From JAGXLC01 sp046545795 (GTDB taxonomy: Bacteria; Bacteroidota; Bacteroidia; Bacteroidales; UBA12077), in contig JBKGZD010000106.1 in the NCBI GenBank assembly GCA_046545795.1, positions 1 through 8,817 of the forward strand: DNA of 8,817 nt. Direction: 5' to 3'. A program made the translations under genes and the position numbers. The notes below the pieces were generated by a model. The model ran no database searches and was not told the origin of the DNA. It worked only from the letters and a program-made list of their open reading frames with translations. Below, one piece after another: positions 6,525-8,817 of the stretch. The number at the start of each line of letters is the position of its first letter. The stretch's first letter is position 1.

Positions 6525-7334
6525 TTATGTTCCACTTTTGTTTTCTAATTTTTCTTGTGTGATATTGTATATTCTTTCAACTTCTTTCTGATACTCACTA
6601 TCCGGATACTGGTCTATAAAAGTATAGTATTCATCAAGTGTTGACTGAAACCTCTGTTCTTCTTTCCGCTTAACACTATTTGTAGCCAGCAAAAATTTAG
6701 ACTTAAGGATAAGAAATCTTATCTCTTCCCTGTAAGGACTGTCAGGATATTCCTTAAGAGAATTATTCAATGCAATAATGGCGGATTTATAATCTTCCAT
6801 ATCATAATAAAGACGTGAAGACAAGTAAGATTTTTCTGCCAGTTTATTTTGCAGCTCCTCAATTAATTTACGGCTTTCTTCAGCCCGTTCGCTATTGGGG
6901 TAGCGTCTGACAAACCTCTGAAAACCATTAATCGCCTGTTTTGTATTCTGTTGTTCAAGACTTGGACGTGGAGACAATAAATAATCGCAATATGCGCCCA
7001 AAAATTCAGCATCTTCAGACCAGTTATGGTCTCCAAATGTACGGTAAAATTCCTGGAAATAATTTTTAGCCAGAACATAATCCCCGGTCTCATAGTATGA
7101 TTTGGCTAAATAAAAATGAGCAGTATCCGCCTTGTTAGTGGCTTTGAGAGAAGGATTAATTTGTTCAAACAGACCAATTGCCCGGGAATAATCTTCTTCC
7201 TCATAATATTCCAGGGCTTTCTCGTACTTTAAGCGGTAATTTGAACTCTTCAGTAACTTTTCGTACTCGCAGGAAGTAAATACTCCCCCGATAATCAAAA
7301 TGCTTAGTGTTATTTTGAGATATTTTCGAAACAT
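6525..7334 (-). CDS. bamD: Outer membrane protein assembly factor BamD (lipoprotein)
   Basis: BamD is the lipoprotein that, with BamA, forms the essential core of the machine inserting beta-barrel proteins into the outer membrane. The 269-residue product starts with a lipoprotein signal peptide: basic MFRKYLK, a hydrophobic run, and the lipobox VFTSC with Cys22 as the lipidated residue. The mature part is built of TPR-like helical repeats, e.g. ALEYYEEEDYSRAIGLFEQI (40-59), AHFYLAKSYYETGDYVLAKN (72-91), AINGFQRFVRRYPNSERAEE (134-153) and YDMEDYKSAIIALNNSLKEY (177-196). The recurring YPDS/YPNS turns are typical of BamD/YfiO and tol-associated TPR proteins. The length is near the usual 245-280. 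It is the first gene of the minus-strand operon, diverging from the oxoamine synthase gene, and its only plausible promoter element lies nearly on top of its start codon. Other TPR lipoproteins can look similar, but the context supports BamD. Confidence 0.92.
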   Translation of the reverse strand: MFRKYLKITLSILIIGGVFTSCEYEKLLKSSNYRLKYEKALEYYEEEDYSRAIGLFEQINPSLKATNKADTAHFYLAKSYYETGDYVLAKNYFQEFYRTFGDHNWSEDAEFLGAYCDYLLSPRPSLEQQNTKQAINGFQRFVRRYPNSERAEESRKLIEELQNKLAEKSYLSSRLYYDMEDYKSAIIALNNSLKEYPDSPYREEIRFLILKSKFLLATNSVKRKEEQRFQSTLDEYYTFIDQYPDSEYQKEVERIYNITQEKLENKSGT

Positions 7335-7338
7335 TCTG

Positions 7339-7369
7339 CAAAAATAAATTTTTCCATTGAAATAATAAA
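7339..7369 (-). promoter_or_regulatory. Candidate bamD operon promoter (TTTA-N19-TATTTTTG), leaderless
   Basis: On the minus strand TATTTTTG (7346-7339) is an exact TAnnTTTG -7 element, preceded at the standard 19-base spacing by TTTA (7369-7366), one base off the TTTG -33 consensus. The last base of the element is only four bases before the bamD ATG, so transcription would start at or next to the A of the start codon. It is the best promoter match on this strand in the divergent region. Confidence 0.4.
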
Positions 7370-7398
7370 ATTAAGAAAGACTAAAAACGCTTTATTGG

Positions 7399-7430
7399 TA
7401 TAAATTATTTTTCCAATTTGAAAATTTATA
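7399..7430. promoter_or_regulatory. 8-bp inverted repeat overlapping the divergent promoter
   Basis: TATAAATT (7399-7406) and AATTTATA (7423-7430) are perfect inverted copies with 16 bases between them, centre to centre 24 bp. The -33 TTTG of the oxoamine synthase promoter lies between the arms and the right arm lies in the promoter spacer, where a repressor or activator dimer could act. A second small pair, ATTGG (7394-7398) and CCAAT (7413-7417), overlaps it. The arms are AT-only, so chance cannot be excluded. Confidence 0.3.
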
Positions 7431-7447
7431 AAAAAAACCTACTTTTG
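7417..7447 (+). promoter_or_regulatory. Promoter of the oxoamine synthase gene (TTTG-N19-TACTTTTG)
   Basis: TTTG (7417-7420), a 19-base spacer and TACTTTTG (7440-7447) match the Bacteroidota primary sigma factor consensus TTTG-N19/21-TAnnTTTG at every fixed position. Transcription would start near 7452, leaving a leader of about 45 nt before the GTG at 7497. This is the best promoter in the window. Confidence 0.7.
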
Positions 7448-7496
7448 TCACGTAATAATAAGGCAATTTAGTTAAATCATAAAACAAAGCGGCAAA

Positions 7497-8741
7497 GTGG
7501 ATATTTTTAAAAAAATCAAGAAGGACATGGGCCCGTTAGGTCAATATATGGAGGAGGCCCATGGATATTTTGCATTTCCCAAACTCGAGGGAGAAATTGC
7601 TCCCAGGATGAAATTCAGAGGTAAAGAAGTTTTAACCTGGAGTTTAAATAACTACATAGGGCTGGCAAATCATCCGGAAGTCAGAAAAACGGATGCCAAA
7701 GCAGCAGAGGAATATGGGATGGCTTATCCTATGGGAGCCAGGATGATGTCGGGTCAAACCAGCAGGCATGAAGAGCTGGAAGATGAACTGGCAGAATTTG
7801 TGGGAAAAGAAGATGCATTCCTTCTGAATTATGGCTACCAGGGAATGCTCTCAATTATAGACGCGCTGGTTACAAGAAATGATGTGATTGTTTATGATTC
7901 AGAGTCTCATGCATGCATTCTTGATGGACTGAGATTACATATGGGAAAAAGATATGTATTCCCACATAATAATATTGAAAATTTAGAAAAGCAACTTGGC
8001 AGAGCCACAAAACTAGCAGAAAAAAATAACGGCGGGATACTGGTAATTACAGAAGGTGTTTTTGGTATGGCAGGTGACCTCGGTAAAATAGATGAAATAG
8101 TCAAGCTTAAAGAAAAATATGACTTCCGCCTTCTGGTAGATGATGCCCACGGCTTTGGCACTATGGGAAAAACAGGAGCAGGAGCAGGCGAGCATTTTGA
8201 GGTACAGGACAAAATTGACCTCTACTTTGCAACCTTTGCAAAAGCGATGGCTGGTATTGGAGCGTTTATCGCATCCGATGAATATGTTGTCAATTATCTG
8301 CGATACAACATGAGATCTCAAACTTTTGCCAAGTCATTACCGATGCCGATGGTGATAGGAGCACAAAAGAGGCTTGAGCTGCTTAAAACAAAACCTGAGC
8401 TCAGGGAAAAATTATGGAAGGTAGTGGAAAAGCTTCAGTCCGGCCTTAAAAAAGCAGGATTCAACTTAGGAAATACAGAATCTCCGGTTACTCCCGTATA
8501 CCTCTCAGGGAGTGTCCCCGAAGGCACAAATATCATAATGGATTTAAGGGAAAACTATAACATCTTTTGTTCATTGGTTGCCTACCCGGTGATACCAAAG
8601 GGAGAACTTTTAATCCGCTTAATTCCTACAGCGGCTCATAGCCTGGAAGATGTAGACTACACAATTAAAGCTTTTAAAGAAGTACACGAAAAATTAAAGG
8701 CTGGAAAATATCAATCTGAACATATTGCAAAAGTGAGTTAA
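7497..8741 (+). CDS. Alpha-oxoamine synthase family PLP enzyme (SPT / cysteate acyltransferase / KBL-like)
   Basis: This 414-residue fold-type I pyridoxal-phosphate enzyme belongs to the family that condenses an amino acid with an acyl thioester (serine palmitoyltransferase, KBL, AONS, HemA). Visible landmarks are PMGARMMSGQTSRHEELE (78-95), His138 in YDSESHACILDG (cofactor-stacking His), Asp215 and His218 in LLVDDAHGFG (cofactor ring contact), the Schiff-base Lys249 in FATFAKAMAGIGAF, and Arg374 in LLIRLIPTAAHS (expected carboxylate contact). The Ser usually preceding the lysine (TFSK) is Ala here. It differs clearly from the characterised Bacteroides and Sphingobacterium serine palmitoyltransferases, so an SPT name is not secure. 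Cysteate acyltransferase (capnine, sulfonolipids) or another sphingoid-base enzyme is possible. The start is GTG at 7497, giving (V/M)DIFKKIKKDMGPLGQY, the usual N terminus of this subgroup; the next in-frame ATG (7527) would remove it. It has its own consensus promoter and diverges from bamD. Confidence 0.85.
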   Translation: MDIFKKIKKDMGPLGQYMEEAHGYFAFPKLEGEIAPRMKFRGKEVLTWSLNNYIGLANHPEVRKTDAKAAEEYGMAYPMGARMMSGQTSRHEELEDELAEFVGKEDAFLLNYGYQGMLSIIDALVTRNDVIVYDSESHACILDGLRLHMGKRYVFPHNNIENLEKQLGRATKLAEKNNGGILVITEGVFGMAGDLGKIDEIVKLKEKYDFRLLVDDAHGFGTMGKTGAGAGEHFEVQDKIDLYFATFAKAMAGIGAFIASDEYVVNYLRYNMRSQTFAKSLPMPMVIGAQKRLELLKTKPELREKLWKVVEKLQSGLKKAGFNLGNTESPVTPVYLSGSVPEGTNIIMDLRENYNIFCSLVAYPVIPKGELLIRLIPTAAHSLEDVDYTIKAFKEVHEKLKAGKYQSEHIAKVS

Positions 8742-8761
8742 ACATCAAACCAGGAAATTTC

Positions 8762-8789
8762 AAGAGGCTGTCTCAACAGTTCTTATGAG
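8762..8789. repeat. ~28-bp repeated element, copy 2
   Basis: This is the partner of 4883-4910: AAGAGGCTGTCTCAACAG and on to TTATGAG, 22 matches in 29 aligned columns. It begins 20 bases after the stop codon of the oxoamine synthase gene. GAGGCTGTCTC is reminiscent of the terminal inverted repeat of some Bacteroidota insertion sequences, so an element may begin here and continue past the right edge. Confidence 0.35.
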
Positions 8790-8791
8790 AC
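8770..8791 (+). repeat. GTCTCA/TGAGAC inverted repeat after the oxoamine synthase gene
   Basis: GTCTCA (8770-8775) and TGAGAC (8786-8791) are perfect inverted copies with a 10-base loop, 29 bases past the stop codon. It could help end the transcript, but no T-run follows the second arm, so it is not a standard intrinsic terminator. It overlaps the repeated element and may be part of a mobile-element end. Confidence 0.35.
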
Positions 8792-8817
8792 TAAATCTGA
8801 AAGTCAAGCTTTGCCCC

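Noticed and set aside
6524..6535. GTG start for the omega gene overlapping the end of bamD
   Set aside because: It adds only MEHK before the family-typical MDYKKT start, and the ATG one base after the bamD stop is the better signal.
8013..8321. Long open frames on the minus strand inside the oxoamine synthase gene
   Set aside because: They are antisense shadows of a strongly conserved PLP-enzyme gene, with no recognisable protein features. The same holds for the plus-strand frames inside fabI, recN, porD and coaBC.
8742..8817. Intrinsic terminator after the oxoamine synthase gene
   Set aside because: A 6-bp hairpin exists, but no T-tract follows it, and the sequence overlaps a repeated element. 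It is listed as a repeat instead.

Overview
The window is AT-rich and gene-dense, and it looks like chromosomal housekeeping DNA from a member of the Bacteroidota. Three things point there. The RNA polymerase omega-like protein, the PorD/DUF4835 protein and the FabI are all of the Bacteroidota type. The gene order bamD - omega - coaBC - porD - recN is, from memory, a conserved Bacteroidota neighbourhood. The intergenic regions carry TTTG-N19-TAnnTTTG promoter matches, the signature of the primary sigma factor of this phylum, while classical -35/-10 boxes and strong Shine-Dalgarno sequences are not evident. I would place it loosely among Bacteroidales/Marinilabiliales-like or Cytophaga/Flavobacteria-like lineages. 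No closer assignment is supported.

Layout: seven genes lie on the minus strand and one on the plus strand. Read in transcription order on the minus strand, they are bamD (7334-6525, outer-membrane lipoprotein of the beta-barrel assembly machine), rpoZ (6523-6176), coaBC (6164-4956, coenzyme A synthesis), a 114-bp gap, porD (4841-3942, exported DUF4835 protein linked to type IX secretion), a 187-bp gap with a recN promoter candidate, recN (3754-2096, SMC-like DNA repair ATPase), fabI (2033-1179, enoyl-ACP reductase) and a DUF819-family membrane protein (1106 to the left edge, cut off there). Diverging from bamD on the plus strand is an alpha-oxoamine synthase family gene (7497-8741) of the serine palmitoyltransferase / cysteate acyltransferase / KBL type. 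The 162-bp divergent region holds a consensus promoter for that gene and a candidate leaderless promoter for bamD.

Functionally the block is mostly about the cell envelope and its precursors: outer-membrane protein insertion (BamD), T9SS-associated secretion (PorD), fatty-acid elongation (FabI), CoA supply (CoaBC) and probable sphingoid or sulfonolipid base formation (the oxoamine synthase). Omega and RecN are the informational genes in between. There is no RNA gene, CRISPR array, complete insertion sequence or defence island. I did not find a new multi-gene system. The points most worth a second look are the two active-site substitutions in CoaC, the unsettled substrate of the oxoamine synthase, a related ~28-bp element occurring in two intergenic regions, the inverted repeats over the oxoamine synthase and fabI promoters, and the possible leaderless bamD transcript. 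Three start codons were chosen with care: recN at 3754 rather than 3838, omega at the ATG at 6523 rather than the GTG at 6535, and the oxoamine synthase at a GTG.
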